A stretch of DNA of 64,000 nt, taken from assembly GCA_034401795.1 (NCBI GenBank), contig CM067360.1, forward strand, positions 47,524,260 to 47,588,259, in the 5' to 3' direction. Below are positions 32,752-44,389 of the stretch, piece after piece; within the stretch, counting starts at the first letter, position 1, and every line of letters begins with the position of its first letter. Below the pieces are notes generated by a model that made no database searches, was not told the DNA's origin, and saw only the letters and a program-made list of their open reading frames with translations. The position numbers were made by a program, and so were the translations under genes. The stretch is from Chaetoderma sp. LZ-2023a (lineage: Eukaryota; Mollusca; Caudofoveata; Chaetodermatida; Chaetodermatidae).

Positions 32752-34933
32752 AACAAGAGGCCCAAGGGGCCTGTGTCGCTCACCTGGAGCACTATCAATT
32801 TTTGTCCAAATTGTTGGTGGGTGGTTTAGCAGTCTGTTAAATGAGTTTGTGGACTTTTTTGCAAGTGCAATATGGCCGCCAAACACACTACATTTTGATT
32901 GGCCAACGGCGTCCATGCTTTTTTGATGGATCAACTTCAGTTGGACAAATTTCGGCCCAATACCTTCAGCGGTTCTGGAGGAGTAATTTCCGTGAAAACC
33001 AGGTCATCCAAGATGATCGCCGAACCATTTGGTCAATCAAGTCCCCTTGAACAAAATCGGCTTACCTCTTGGCCTAGATGAAGATTCCCCATGTGGTTTT
33101 CGGAGAAGATTTTTAGACATTTCCTGAAATTGGCCAAAATCCAAAATGGCCGCTGGGCAAATTGGCTAATCAGGTTCATTTGAACAAGCTTGGATCCGTA
33201 TGTCCTAAGGATGCTTCCTGCAAAATATAATTGAAATCGGCCTGGTAGGTCTCGACAAGATATTTAAAATTTTCCATTGCTTTAGCATGGGAGCTTTTGA
33301 TGAGAAAATTATGCAAGATGGCCGTCAAACCATTTATCCAACAGTTTCGAATATTGCAAATTTGAGCTCAGAATACCCAAAAACAGATATTGAACCAATT
33401 TTGGCCTCAAAATTCATCAAATAAAAAAATCCAATATTCTCCAAGCCGTTTCAGAGAACGAGATTTTTAGACATTTCTAAAGATTGGCAGAAATCCAAGA
33501 TGGCCACTGGCCAAATTGACCGATCGGCTTCGTTTGAACAAAATAAAACCTTTATCCCATAAGGATTATTCCTGCCAAACATAATTCAAATCGGGCCAGC
33601 AGTTCTCGAGAAGACATTTTAAATTTCCCATTGCTTTAGTATGGGAGTTTTTGGCGGGAAAATGATCCAAGATGGCTGCCAAACCGTTTATCCGACAGTT
33701 TCGAAAATTGCAAATAAGAGATCAGAATACCCAAACACATATATATATAAAACCAATTTTGGCCTCAAAATCCATCAAATAAGAAAAATATGGCTGCCAA
33801 ACACTATATTGATTGGTCCACCATGGCCATGTTTTTTGCCGAATCAACTTCTCTTGAACAAACATTAATTGCCCTTAGTTGCTAATTATATATCACAAAT
33901 TTCGGCCTGATCGCTTGAGCGGTTCTGGGGATGAAGTCGTTTTTGTGAAAACTAGGTCATCCAAGATGGCTGCTGAACCACTAAATTTGGTCAATCATGT
34001 TCCAAACTTGATTCAGCGCTTACCCTAAATCATATTTCATGAGTTTTGAATTGTTCTTTAAAGACATTTCTAAAAATCCGCCAAAATCCTAGATGGTCGC
34101 CGGCCAAATTGGCCGATCGGGTTCGTTTGAACTAACTTGAATCTCTATGCTGTAAGGATGCTTCATGCCAAATATAATTGAAATCGCCCCAGTAGTTCTC
34201 GAGAAGATATTTTTAATTTCCCATTGCTTTAGTATGGGAGTTTTTGACGAGAAAATGATCCAAGATGGCCGCCAAACCGTTTATCCGACGGATGCCAAAA
34301 TTGCAAATTTGAGATCAGAATACCCAAAAACCTACATAAAACCAATTTCGGCCTCAAAATCCATCAAATAAGAAAATTGAATATGGCCGCCAAATATGCT
34401 ATATTTCGATTGGCCCACGGCGGCCATGTTTTTCTATGAATCAACTTCTCTTGAACAAACTTTACTGGCCCTCAGTCCCTAATCATATCTGCCAAATTTT
34501 GGCCTGATCCCTTCAGCGGTTCTGGAGAAGTTATTTTCGCTAAAACTAGGTCAACCAAGATGGCCACCAAACTATTTGACCAATTAAGTTTGCTTGAACA
34601 AATTTAGTTGAGCTCTTGCCCTAGATCATATTTCATGAGGTTTCCTTCAATCACTCAAGCGGTTTCGGAGAAGATTTTTAAAGACGTTTCTAAAAATCGG
34701 CCAAAATCCAAGATGGCCGCCGGCCTAATTGGCAGATCGGCTTCATTTGAACAAACCTGGATCCCTATGCCCTAAGGATGCTTCCTGTCATATATAATTG
34801 AAATTGGCCCAGCTGTTCTTGAGAAGAAGTCGTTTAAAGGAAAAGTTGACGGATGGACGGGCGGATGACGGACATACGACGAACGGTCGCCACGACATAA
34901 GCTCACTTGACCTTTCAGGTCGGGTGAGCTAAA
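32752..34933 (+). repeat. K-family element, long copy with repeated modules
   Basis: The left end is ACAAGAGGCCCAAGGGGCCT then GTGTCGCTCACCTGG. The right end is GACGGATGGACGGGCGGATG, then CGCCACGACATAAGCTCACT and CAGGTCGGGTGAGCTA. Between them are about three modules of roughly 640 bp, each with CCAAGATGGCCGCC, CCCTAAGGATGCTTCCTG, AGTTCTCGAGAAGA and GGCCTCAAAATCCATCAA. No coding frame spans it. Confidence 0.9.
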
Positions 34934-35194
34934 AATGAAAAATAAAAATAAAACAGTACATATGCTGAATAATATATGTTGCAAACTGGCAAAATAAGCT
35001 GGAAATCTTGTCAGCTAAGAGATTTAGTTCTCTTTCTATTTGGTCAATAATCATGGATGACTTGCATACATTTTTGTAGATTACTGCTTCCACACAATGT
35101 TTGGTTTGCAAAAGGTTAGTGAATTAATTTAGTTAGTAAACTCATACAGTTTTTATGTCCCATTAGATAATATAACAAGTACAATTCTGAAAAA

Positions 35195-35990
35195 CATATT
35201 TATTACTTCTAAGACAAAACAAGCCATCAGAAGACGGCATATCATACAGATGTACAAGTATCCGGATAGCACATTCCCATCTTCATGTCGTAATGATAAT
35301 GCTTAACAAGTTTCAAAAGAATTACAGCTAAACTGTAGGAGTTGCGTTGACAAGAAATGATTGGCATTGCAGTTTATGTATCGGCTTTAAGATATTTAAA
35401 TGGTGATAACTGTGTAAGGAATATGTTTTGGCCGCGAAAAAAGCACATGCACATCTGCACATGATACTGATAATGTGGACAAAATTTTAAGTTAATCCAC
35501 TGAGACGTCTAGGAGGAGTTGCATTGACAAGAAATGATTGTCAGAGATGGACGGACCGACAAACGGATATACATACATTTTGGACAGACGGATGGATGTA
35601 CATGTATACAGATAGCACATGCACATCTTCATGTGATAATGATAATACTTAACAAGTTTCAAAAGAATCGCAGTTAAACTGTAGGAGGAGTTGCGTTGAC
35701 AATAAATGATTGGCAATGCAATTTATGTATCGGCTTTAAGATATTTAAATGGCGATAACTCTGTAATGAAAAATCTTTTGCCCGCAAAAAAAGCACATGC
35801 ACATCTGCACATGATACTGATAATGTGGACAAAGTTTTAACTTAATGCATTAAGACCTCTAGGAGTTGTGTTGACATGACAGCGACAGACGGATGGACAG
35901 ATGGATAGATGGACAGGCAGATAGACAGACGGACAGACATGCTGATCGCTATATTCCCCACCCCAACTTAAGCGGAAAAGCATCATCCAT
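35195..35990. repeat. Array I: about three units of roughly 230 bp
   Basis: Units contain AACAAGTTTCAAAAGAAT, TGTAGGAGTTGCGTTGACAA, ATCGGCTTTAAGATATTTAA and GCACATGCACATCTGCACAT. It ends GACGGACAGACATGCTGATC, ATATTCCCCACCCC. Confidence 0.8.
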
Positions 35991-36244
35991 ACTGTACCTC
36001 TTTTACTGGGTCATATCACCAACTGTCCCACACCAATATGGCTGATGCTGACTGGTTCAAATATTATGTCTGGAACCTGGGAACATCCAGTACACTCAAG
36101 GAAAGAGATGCAAACATTTCTGGATTGAAGAATTTCGGTCAATATAACTTAACAATCCCAGAGCACTTGTAAACAGTAAAGCTGTGCATATGAAACCTCT
36201 AGCTGATCGGAAACAAGTCATGATTTAATGGGTATATCCCTGAA

Positions 36245-36595
36245 ATAACACTCCTTCCCAGCCTCTCTCCTTCCCTCTTTCCCAACCTCTCCCCCCCCCC
36301 CTCGCTCCCAAACTCCCCCTCCCTCTCCACACACACACGCACGCACGCACGTACACACTCCCAACACCCCCTCCCCTTCATCCCTCCCTCGCTCGCTCCC
36401 TCCCTCTCTCTCTTTCCCTTTCATCTCTCTCCACCAATCTTTCCCTCCCTCCCTCTTTCCATCCCTCCCTCTTTCCCTCCCTCTCTCTCCCTCCCTCTCC
36501 CCCCTCCCTCCCTCCTCCTCCCCCCTCCCTCCCTCCCTCCATCCTCATCCTCCTCCCCCCCTCCCTCCCTTCCTCTCTCTCTCTCGTTTCAGTAT
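36245..36595. repeat. Long CCCT/CT-rich polypyrimidine tract
   Basis: About 350 bases almost entirely C and T on the plus strand, with a short CACACGCACGCACG interruption. The mirror-like composition could form triplex DNA. Confidence 0.95.
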
Positions 36596-36603
36596 TTATA
36601 CAA

Positions 36604-36690
36604 TCAAACTGTTGAATGTTTTAAATCACTGTCACCTAGCCACAATTGCTTCGCAGTCAGATTTGTTTCTATATATTCAACAGAAAATTG
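36604..36690. repeat. Palindrome family B, degenerate core
   Basis: CTGTTGAATGTTTTAAATCA and TGTTTCTATATATTCAACAG face each other, with a diverged centre. Confidence 0.65.
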
Positions 36691-36694
36691 ATAC

Positions 36695-37185
36695 GGATAA
36701 CACAATGTACACAATAAGATGAATATTTCCAAAACAAATAGAATTCACAAGAGATTATTATTACCATCATTTAGCAACTCGACTCCCTCATCATCAAATA
36801 GGTCAATATTCATGTCATGCCACTGACAGTCCTATGATGTTTCAACGATCGCTATTACTAACTTACATAGCCTATTGATTATTCAATATGGACTTGCCGA
36901 GATCCGAATACATCGCATGACCAATTAATCATCATGTGATGAATGCCAAATCCCTATAGGCAGGTCAATCAAGTACAGGCAGACAATATAAACACAGATA
37001 TTGACAAGCTAGAGGGTTCCGCATACAGTATGAAGGAGGAATCATGTAGAACTCCCTGGTAGCCATCATCGCGAACATTCAGCACCGTCATAGGACAGGC
37101 CAACCCATCTTAATAACACATCAGTTTCCAACATATGCCACAAGTTAAACTACAGATTGACACCACTAAGCGCGGGATCCGGTCT
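36695..37185. other. Intronic stretch with no recognised feature
   Basis: I see no exon with family signal and no repeat family member. Confidence 0.5.
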
Positions 37186-37189
37186 GTCA

Positions 37190-37345
37190 GTCAAGTATCT
37201 GACATCACAATCAATTATATCACATGTAGGCTGACGTCGCAATTATAATGACATATTATAAATTGGGATTCTGGGAATTCAAGGTTCAATGCATATAAAT
37301 TGATCCCAACACGTGAAAAACGTGGCCGGAGCTTAGCTAGAAATG
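37190..37345. repeat. Palindrome family B, arm fragment
   Basis: It carries AATTATATCACATGTAGGCTG and GGAGCTTAGCTAGAAATGGG, the outer-arm motifs, with the core deleted between them. Confidence 0.65.
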
Positions 37346-37614
37346 GGTGGAGCTAGAAATGTATCCCTCTAGCTATTAAAAGCCCTGTGTTAGCATTTCC
37401 ATTTCAAAACAACCATATAGGAGATATTGAACCCTGGCAGCAGCTGCTCTCCCCTCTAATTATATTGTTTCGCCGTGTTGTCCTGTGGAAATAATACTAT
37501 CTTGTCTGACATTTCTTCAAGTATTTCATAGACAGGCAGACATCTAAATCTCGGAATAATATAACATGATCATGTGATTCTAAATTTGATTCCAAAAGAC
37601 GGATCCATTTCTAG

Positions 37615-38475
37615 CTTCGAATGTAAATGTCAAGCAAACTATACAGGTAAGCTGGTGAATATTTTGAAATTAATTTGACTGGGGGGGGGGGGGGGGGGGC
37701 AACAGTTCCCAGTCAAATTAGTTTCAAAATATTCAACAGAATGTTTATTATATTTTTAATTTATCAAGGACATACAATTCGTAGACTAGTGACAGTCTTT
37801 CTGATCGTCATTATGATTGTGATGATCTTCACAATGGAGCTATATGTCATTATGATTGTGATGATCTTCATGACGGAGCTATATGTCATTATGATTGTGA
37901 TGATCTTCATGACGGAGCTATATGTCATTATGATTGTGATGATCTTCACAATGGAGCTATATATCATTATGATTGTGATGATCTTCATGACGGAGCTATA
38001 TGTCATTATGATTGTGATGATCTTCATGACGGAGCTATATGTCATTATGATTGTGATGATCTTCATGACGGAGCTATATGTCATTATGATTGTGATGATC
38101 TTCATGACGGAGCTATATGTCATTATGATTGTGATGATCTTCATGACGGACCTATATGTTATTATGATTGTGATGATCTTCACAACGGAGCTATATGTCA
38201 TTATGATTGTGACGATCTTCATGACGGAGCTATATGTCATTATGATTGTGACGATCTTCATGACGGAGCTATATGTCATTATGATTGTGATGATCTTCAT
38301 GACAGAGCTATATGTCATTATGATTGTGAAGATCTTCATGACGGAGCTATATGTCATTATGATTGTGATGATCTTCATGATGGAGCTATATGTCATTATG
38401 ATTGTGATGATCTTCATGACGGAGCTATATGTCATTATGATTATGACATCAGCTAACTAGTGATGGAATTGATTG
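37615..38475. repeat. Palindrome family B copy expanded by a satellite
   Basis: The hairpin core is at 37648-37740 with its left loop side replaced by a run of about nineteen G (37681-37699). The right arm (AATGTTTATTATATTTT, CATACAATTCGTA) leads into a 39-bp tandem repeat and then resumes as ATTATGACATCAGCTAACTA. Confidence 0.8.
37805..38445. repeat. 39-bp tandem repeat, about sixteen units
   Basis: Units contain ATTATGATTGTGATGATCTT then CATGACGGAGCTATATGTC. Because 39 is divisible by three, both strands stay open (units like MIVMIFMTELYVI on plus). Variation between units is low, mostly TGACGG versus CAATGG or CAACGG. No evidence of translation was seen. Confidence 0.95.
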
Positions 38476-38774
38476 ACATCAGATATTTGGGTGACAGATC
38501 ATATCCCTCTATTCTATGTGCCTGATACTGTCAGTTCAATCAGGCCCCTACTACAACCCCACCCCCCCCTGCTATGTCATATTCACGGAGATCAGAAAGG
38601 CGTGTGCATCTCTGCTTTCCTGCTGACCATGATATCATCATTTCTATCTCAGTTGACCATGATGTTGAATAACCATGTTAATATGGTAATATTTATTAAA
38701 TATTCATGGTCAGTGTCCCACATGTTTGATAATGGTCACTACAAAGTTTAATCTTATTACTATTGAGGGGTGGG

Positions 38775-38965
38775 GGGGGGAGCAGAACATGTTTCAGCTT
38801 AACCATGATTGAACATGGTCAACTATGTTCAGTATGATCATGGTTCACTGCTCTGACCGTGGTGACATTTAACATCCATGGTTGAGTGGTCAGAACATGG
38901 TTTGACCATGGCTACTGATCATGATTGATCAGGGTCAGAACATGGTTTGACAGCGATCAGGAAAG
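38775..38965. repeat. Cluster of CATGGT/ACCATG-type short palindromic words
   Basis: Within 190 bases AACATGGT, TCATGGTT, ACCATGGC, TCCATGGTTGAG and related words recur about ten times in both orientations. This is a cryptic, non-periodic repeat. Confidence 0.6.
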
Positions 38966-39109
38966 CAGGGTTGTGTGGTGAGGAGCTGGTGACACTCCTT
39001 CGATTAGTCTGGTGATGAACTACTAGTGGCACCAAAAATGAGGTTCATAGCCAGGAATTAAAGTGAGCAAATCTACGTACAATGTGATAAATTAGTTTCG
39101 GAGATAGTA

Positions 39110-39530
39110 AGTAGGCTTGTGCCTAAATTTAATTTCACTATTCTAAATTAAGTGTCACCTCTACATAAGGTTTTACAACCCCTCATAACTTAATGTTTCC
39201 ATATCTCGAAAGAAAATAATGCTGAAAATTTATGGCAAAATTTTCAACATTCTTTTCTTCTAGAAAATTTCCAGCCAAATCCTTATCACTCAGAAGTCCT
39301 CAGAATGTTCTCTATAGCTTTGTTAACCCTTTCATGGTCAAGCCGCTCAAAATTGCTTTGCAATGTTCATGAGAAAGGTCCATTTACTGGCCAAGAGAAG
39401 ACTATTTTTGAAAATTTTCCACTGGAATAGCTGGTTCGTTAACCATTCCAGTGGTAAATTAAAAAAAATAGTCTTCTCATGACCTGCAAATGGACACTCA
39501 CTTAGAAAATGTTTTGGATTGTCATGATCA
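39110..39530. repeat. Shared repeat plus palindrome family A copy
   Basis: The left part matches 11230-11400 (AATAATGCTGAAAATTT, CAGCCAAATCCTTATCACTC). The family A palindrome (39325-39530) follows and is complete here, with a shortened centre. Confidence 0.75.
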
Positions 39531-39792
39531 ATCTTGACAATTAACATGATGAAAGGTAATAGCATAAAACGTCTAAGCTTGAAATTGAGCATTATTTAAA
39601 ATTTGTGTCCCATCTCCGATCTTGCACTTTGGGTGGGAATTTTCGTAAAATAAAATATTAAATTAGTTTAAGGTGTTAAATTTATCTCTTGAGGATTAAT
39701 GCTCATAACGGAAGTGCTTCTTTAATTAACTGTCTGACTGACGCCTACATACCACAAGACAATAATTTCAATGGACAATGAAACTGGACCTA

Positions 39793-39879
39793 CTGAATAT
39801 TTTGAAAACAATTTGACTGAAAGTTGTTGGTGGCTAAGCCACCAACAACTTTCAGTCAAATTGTTTTCAAAATATTCAG
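39793..39879. repeat. Perfect 87-base palindrome, family B core variant
   Basis: Two exactly complementary 43-base arms flank a single A at the centre (GGTGGCT-A-AGCCACC). Outer ends are CTGAATATTTTGAAAACA and its complement. This is the cleanest member of family B in the window. Confidence 0.95.
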
Positions 39880-40174
39880 CATATACCGAGTTAAACCCCA
39901 TGGAAAATGTTGCCTGCAGAAACTCAGCGGGCAGACAGGCGAGCAAACATGATTTCCAATTGTTATTTCTGTTAGTCACCAAAAATTCAAAACAAAATAC
40001 AACATTCTACTTTACATGTTAATATCAAACAACTTGTTAGCAGAAACTGTAAAGTGCTGCAACCATATATTATCACGACATAGTGACCAGCAAAGACAAT
40101 TAGAAATGGAGGGATGTTCCTGTTAGGGTCAATTAAGGTTGATTTGAAACAGACAATTAAACATCGCCACTTAC

Positions 40175-40228
40175 TCTCGAGAATTGATCATCATCGCCGC
40201 TACTACGACTACTACTGGTGGATATATC
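40175..40228 (-). CDS. MCTP: MCTP exon (tentative): Ser-rich linker between C2A and C2B
   Basis: The acceptor CTCATTCCCAG and donor GTAAGT delimit 54 bases in phase 0 at both ends, which fits exactly between the exons at 45092-44984 and 17484-17308. It reads DISTSSSRSSGDDDQFSR. Linker length and sequence vary among MCTP proteins and are alternatively spliced in vertebrates, so there is no strong family match to lean on. Skipping it would keep the frame. The frame is open further upstream, so a different acceptor is possible. Confidence 0.5.
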
Positions 40229-40550
40229 CTGGGAATGAGTACGCGCATGCGTGGATGGTGAAATAATGACTCCTTTTCGGGGCAGTTTGCTTGAAGATGA
40301 GACTCCGTTTAAATGATGATTTATGTGAGCGATCATGAAAACATTCTTGTCCCCGTGCAATTGTTTAGGAAATGTACACGTATCTGACTATAGATGGTCA
40401 ACAAAAGCAAGCAACAGAAAACTGGGGGTTAACAGAATCACAGACAGCCATATATACAAATTAAATAATAAAACAATAAACAAATAAATTTCAATCACCA
40501 ATAAATAAATGAACACTTTTATCGATAATTGGAAACAAAATAAAAATGTA

Positions 40551-40645
40551 CTGTTGAATATTTTGAAAATAATTGGATTGGAAGACATTACTGCATGAGG
40601 TAGCAATATCTTACAATCCAATTATGTTCTAAATATTCAACAGAA
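40551..40645. repeat. Palindrome family B, core variant
   Basis: CTGTTGAATATTTTGAAAAT and ATGTTCTAAATATTCAACAG bound GGATTGGAAGACATTACTGC and its approximate complement. Confidence 0.85.
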
Positions 40646-40783
40646 CTTTTCGTACATCGTGTTCAAAATTGTTTAGTTCAGGAATCACATTAACTTATTT
40701 ATGAGCTGTACTGTACAAGCGACAATTGTAAATCTTTGAATCAGAACTGGTGGCTCATCATTCAGATCTATAGCCAGGTGAAT

Positions 40784-41022
40784 TAACCCTTTAATGGTCA
40801 AATTTGGCCAAGAAAATTTAAATATTTTCTTATTGAATGTCCATTTACAGGCCAAGAGAATACATTTTTTGAAAATTTATCCCTGGAATGACAGGCTGGG
40901 TTATCAAGCCAGTCATTCCAGTGGTAAATTTTCAAAAATTGTATTCTCTTGGCCTGTAAATGGTGATTCCACAAGACCATTAGAGGCCGATTTTGGCTGG
41001 TATGACCATTAAAGCGCTAAGG
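40784..41022. repeat. Palindrome family A, full and well-preserved copy
   Basis: It runs from TTAACCCTTTAATGGTCAAA to ATGACCATTAAAGCGCTAA. Arms CAGGCCAAGAGAATACA and ATTGTATTCTCTTGGCCTG and centre GGGTTATCAAGCCAGTCATT are almost perfectly inverted. Confidence 0.92.
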
Positions 41023-41429
41023 AGAAGTTCATAACACTTTAAACAGACACAAACTATTGATGGATTAAATATTGATGGATTCAGAAGTATCATACTGAAT
41101 ATATTGAAATTAATGTAATGAGGCAACAACATCATCATTGAATTATTGAAAAAATATTTGAGATCATTCTTGCCTGTTTGAACTGAGAATTGAGATACTA
41201 AGTATATCCAATCTTGTATTCGAAAATGTTTCTTGAATGACCTTGAACTACAGCAAAATCATTGTATGAAATCTTGATAAAATAGCACAAAATTGGTCGA
41301 TGTTTGATCATGTACCTAGTGTATTAAGGTGATATTAATTTCACAATACGAAACTTCAATGACTGTTCCAGGAGAATTACAAAATTTCCTTAACCTAAGG
41401 CCTAAATACAGGTGTACAACCCGGCACAC

Positions 41430-41535
41430 ACACACACACTCTTTCTCTCGCTCATCTCTCCCTCCCTCCCTCTCTCCCCACATCCCTCCCTACCACATGC
41501 CCGCTGGCTCGCTCTCGCTCTCTCTCTCTCTCCTA
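41430..41535. repeat. CA run followed by a CT-rich tract
   Basis: A short (CA)n is followed by CTCT/CCCT-rich sequence ending GCTCTCTCTCTCTCTCTC, directly abutting a family A copy. Confidence 0.9.
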
Positions 41536-42125
41536 TAAAATGTCCATTTCCAGACCAAGAAGACTATTTTTGAAAATTTACTACTGGAATGAATAAATCG
41601 AGCCAGTCATTTCAGTGGTAAATTTTCAAAAATAGTCTTCTCTTGGTCTGCAAATGGACATTTCTCAAGACAACTGCAGAAGCCATTTTTGGCTGATATA
41701 AGTGTTAAATGGTTAATGGTCAAGCTGGCAAAAGCTGGCCTCTGCAGTTGTCTTGAGGAATGTCCATTTGCAGGCCAAGTGAAGACTATTTTTCAAAATT
41801 TACCACTGTAATGACTGGCTCGATAATCGAGTCAGTCATTTCAGTAGTAAATTTTCAAAAATAGTATCTTTTCCTGAAAATGGGCATGCACTAAGCAAAA
41901 ATTTGAATTTGCTTAACAAATCTTGACCATTAAAGGGTTAATGGCCAAATCTGATCAACAAAATTTTGATTTTCTCAAAGAAATGTCCATTTGTTGGCTC
42001 ATAAAAGACTAACCTTGAAAGTTTACTACTGGAATGACTGACTGGCTTGTTTAATGAATCAGTCATTCAACTGGTAAATTTTTTGAAATAGTCTTCCTTA
42101 ATCTGCCAAGGGCAATTGATGAATC
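41535..42125. repeat. Palindrome family A, three copies in tandem
   Basis: Copies at 41535-41718, 41715-41941 and 41936-42125 follow each other, sharing the junction words TTAAATGGTTAATGGTCAAG and AAAGGGTTAATGGCCAAA. The first two are well preserved; the third is diverged. Confidence 0.9.
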
Positions 42126-42129
42126 CAGT

Positions 42130-42532
42130 TTCTCAGTCAATCATATGACGTCATAATGAATTACATCACATGTAGGCTGACGTCATAATCAATTAGTTCA
42201 TCATAAATGCTTAACAGTCTGTCAAGTTGTACGAATTTTATGTCTTTACCATTTAATAAACATTCGCTTGAATATTTTGAACCTAATTTGACTGGGAGCT
42301 GTTTATGAACAGCAACCAGTTAAATTAGTTTCAAAATATTTGAACAGCTTATCTTTATAGTTTTCTGGAAATTGAGATTCAGAGTGCATGGATCAATCGA
42401 TCACAACACGGGCAAAGTGTGGGTGGCGCTTAGCAAGAGATGGACGGGGCATAGCTAAAACGGGATTCCTTCATTTCTAAAGACAACAGCAGAACCCAGT
42501 TTTGGCCAGGTTGACCATTAAAGGGCTAAGAA
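42130..42532. repeat. Palindrome family B full copy followed by the tail of a family A copy
   Basis: Arm CAATCATATGACGTCATAAT, core 42268-42352, arm GGGGCATAGCTAAAACGGGA. Then a family A tail ending TTGACCATTAAAGGGCTAA. Confidence 0.8.
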
Positions 42533-42534
42533 AT

Positions 42535-42995
42535 TTCAGTTTTCAAGGGGAATAACTCTGCCAAATTTTGGCAAATACAAACAAGGAAAAAAATAAATCT
42601 AATCACTAGTAATATAAGCAGACTGCTGTAGAATACAAGCTTCAAGCACAACTGGTAAAGACAAAAAAAGGTCAACAGGGAAAACAATACATCTTATAGA
42701 TCTTTGACCTGCTAGAATTTGATATCACTGAAACCATGACAATATACTAGAATTTAAGAAACACCGCTTCCTGAAATATAATGAATTATCTTCAACTACA
42801 ATGATATACGAACCAATTAGATCAATAAACTGTACATAGTTTTAATTTAATCTGTGCAATAGTTTTCAGTGGAATAAACAACAAAGATACAGAAAACCAG
42901 TAAAAAATTTCACCTCATAGGGGCCAAAATTGCGTCTGAAAATAAGCTGTGCTTTAGTGCAGTGGAGCTGTCAAATGAAATCCATTATTGCCCAG
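42535..42995. other. Intronic stretch with no recognised feature
   Basis: One fragment (CAAGGGGAATAACTCTGCCA) resembles the edge of array-type repeats. I see nothing else. Confidence 0.5.
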
Positions 42996-42999
42996 AAAT

Positions 43000-43216
43000 A
43001 AGGGCAAAGTCATGCAGCGAATTCAAGAAATATTCATTTGCATGCAAGAGAAAACTATTTTTGAAAATTAACCACTGGAATCGCTGGTTCGATAACCAAA
43101 TCAGTTATACAAGCGGTAGATTTTCAAAAATAGGCTTATATTGACCTACAAATGGCCATTCACTAGGCGGAAGGTTTAATTTTCTTGACCATTTTTTATC
43201 TTTACCATTAAAGGGC
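43000..43216. repeat. Palindrome family A, diverged full copy
   Basis: It has arms CATTTGCATGCAAGAGAAAA and TTGACCTACAAATGGCCATT and ends TTACCATTAAAGGGCTCA. Confidence 0.8.
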
Positions 43217-43473
43217 TCAGGCTATACAACAAAGATTATATAAACCACTTGTTTCTAAATAAGACCCTAATATTTAAATAATTAATTTGTTAATTAGTGT
43301 TAATTAGTCGCAAGCATAGATCACTGAAGGTCACTGTTAATAGCAGAGGAGAAAAATAGCTAGATACATTGTATATATCCCACCTTTGCTGATGAGTACT
43401 CCAAAATCTGTGCAAAACAAGGGTTAATATAAGACGCATTTAGCATAAAATTAACTCACAATATAAATGTCAT

Positions 43474-43712
43474 TAACTCTTCATTGGACCGGAAGCTGGT
43501 CAAAAGCAGCCTTGCAGTGGTATTGAGGAATGTCCATTTGAAGGGAAATAGAGGATTATTTTGTAAATTTTACTAATGGAATGACTGGCCCGATTATGGA
43601 ACAAGTCATTTCAGTGGTAAATTTTTTTAAATAGTCTTTTTTTGCCCTGCAACTAGACAGACAATATGCACAAAGTAAAATTATCTCAACAAAACTTGGT
43701 CATTAAATGCTT
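43474..43712. repeat. Palindrome family A, diverged full copy
   Basis: It runs from TCTTCATTGGACCGGAAGC to TTGGTCATTAAATGCTTA around GGCCCGATTATGGAACAAG. Confidence 0.8.
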
Positions 43713-43889
43713 ACGGATAAGGATCTGAAAGGGTGTGTGTATTTTTTAAGTCTTTCCATCATGAAATCACACTACTTCAATTTTACACTAAGTGGACAGG
43801 GAAGCAGTTGAAAAATGTTCAATTAATTTGACAGGATAAGCAGATCCAGTGTATGGCAGACTGGAATAAGTGTAAGTGGAACTCAGACA

Positions 43890-43961
43890 GGCGGGAGGGT
43901 GGACAGACGGATGGATGGATGGACAGAAGCAGCCAGCCAGCCAAGGCTCAACCAGCCAGAC

Positions 43962-44010
<49 letters not shown>

Positions 44011-44012
44011 GC
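43890..44012. repeat. (CAGA)n and (GGAT)n-type microsatellite
   Basis: GACGGATGGATGGATGGACAG is followed by AGCCAGCCAGCC and then about twelve CAGA units (43961-44009). Confidence 0.95.
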
Positions 44013-44389
44013 AAAAACAAACCAGACAGTGAATTTGAGTAAATGTTATGTCAGGCAAGTAAGGGGGTGACAAGCCAAGAAAGAATGGCAGGCAGACAGA
44101 CATTATAACAGTTTTTATTATTTAAATATACAAATGCAATGTAATTACAATACAATTGAAAATTAATTACCATAAACAGTTTATATAGAAACGGAAAAAT
44201 ACAATTAAAATAAGTTAAATTATATGCTATTTAATTTACATAATTCAATCTAAAGTTTAAACTGCGTAATAATAAAAGCAAGCTAAACACTAAACACATG
44301 TGTGAGCTGTTGTTGTTGCTGTTTTTCAGTGTTATCCATTTCAATGACAAATCCCTAAAAAGGATATTCTTTATGATGCATAGCATATT

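Noticed and set aside
43788..44009. Cys/Val/Leu-rich and Thr/Asp/Arg-rich frames over the CAGA run
   Set aside because: Microsatellite translation only.
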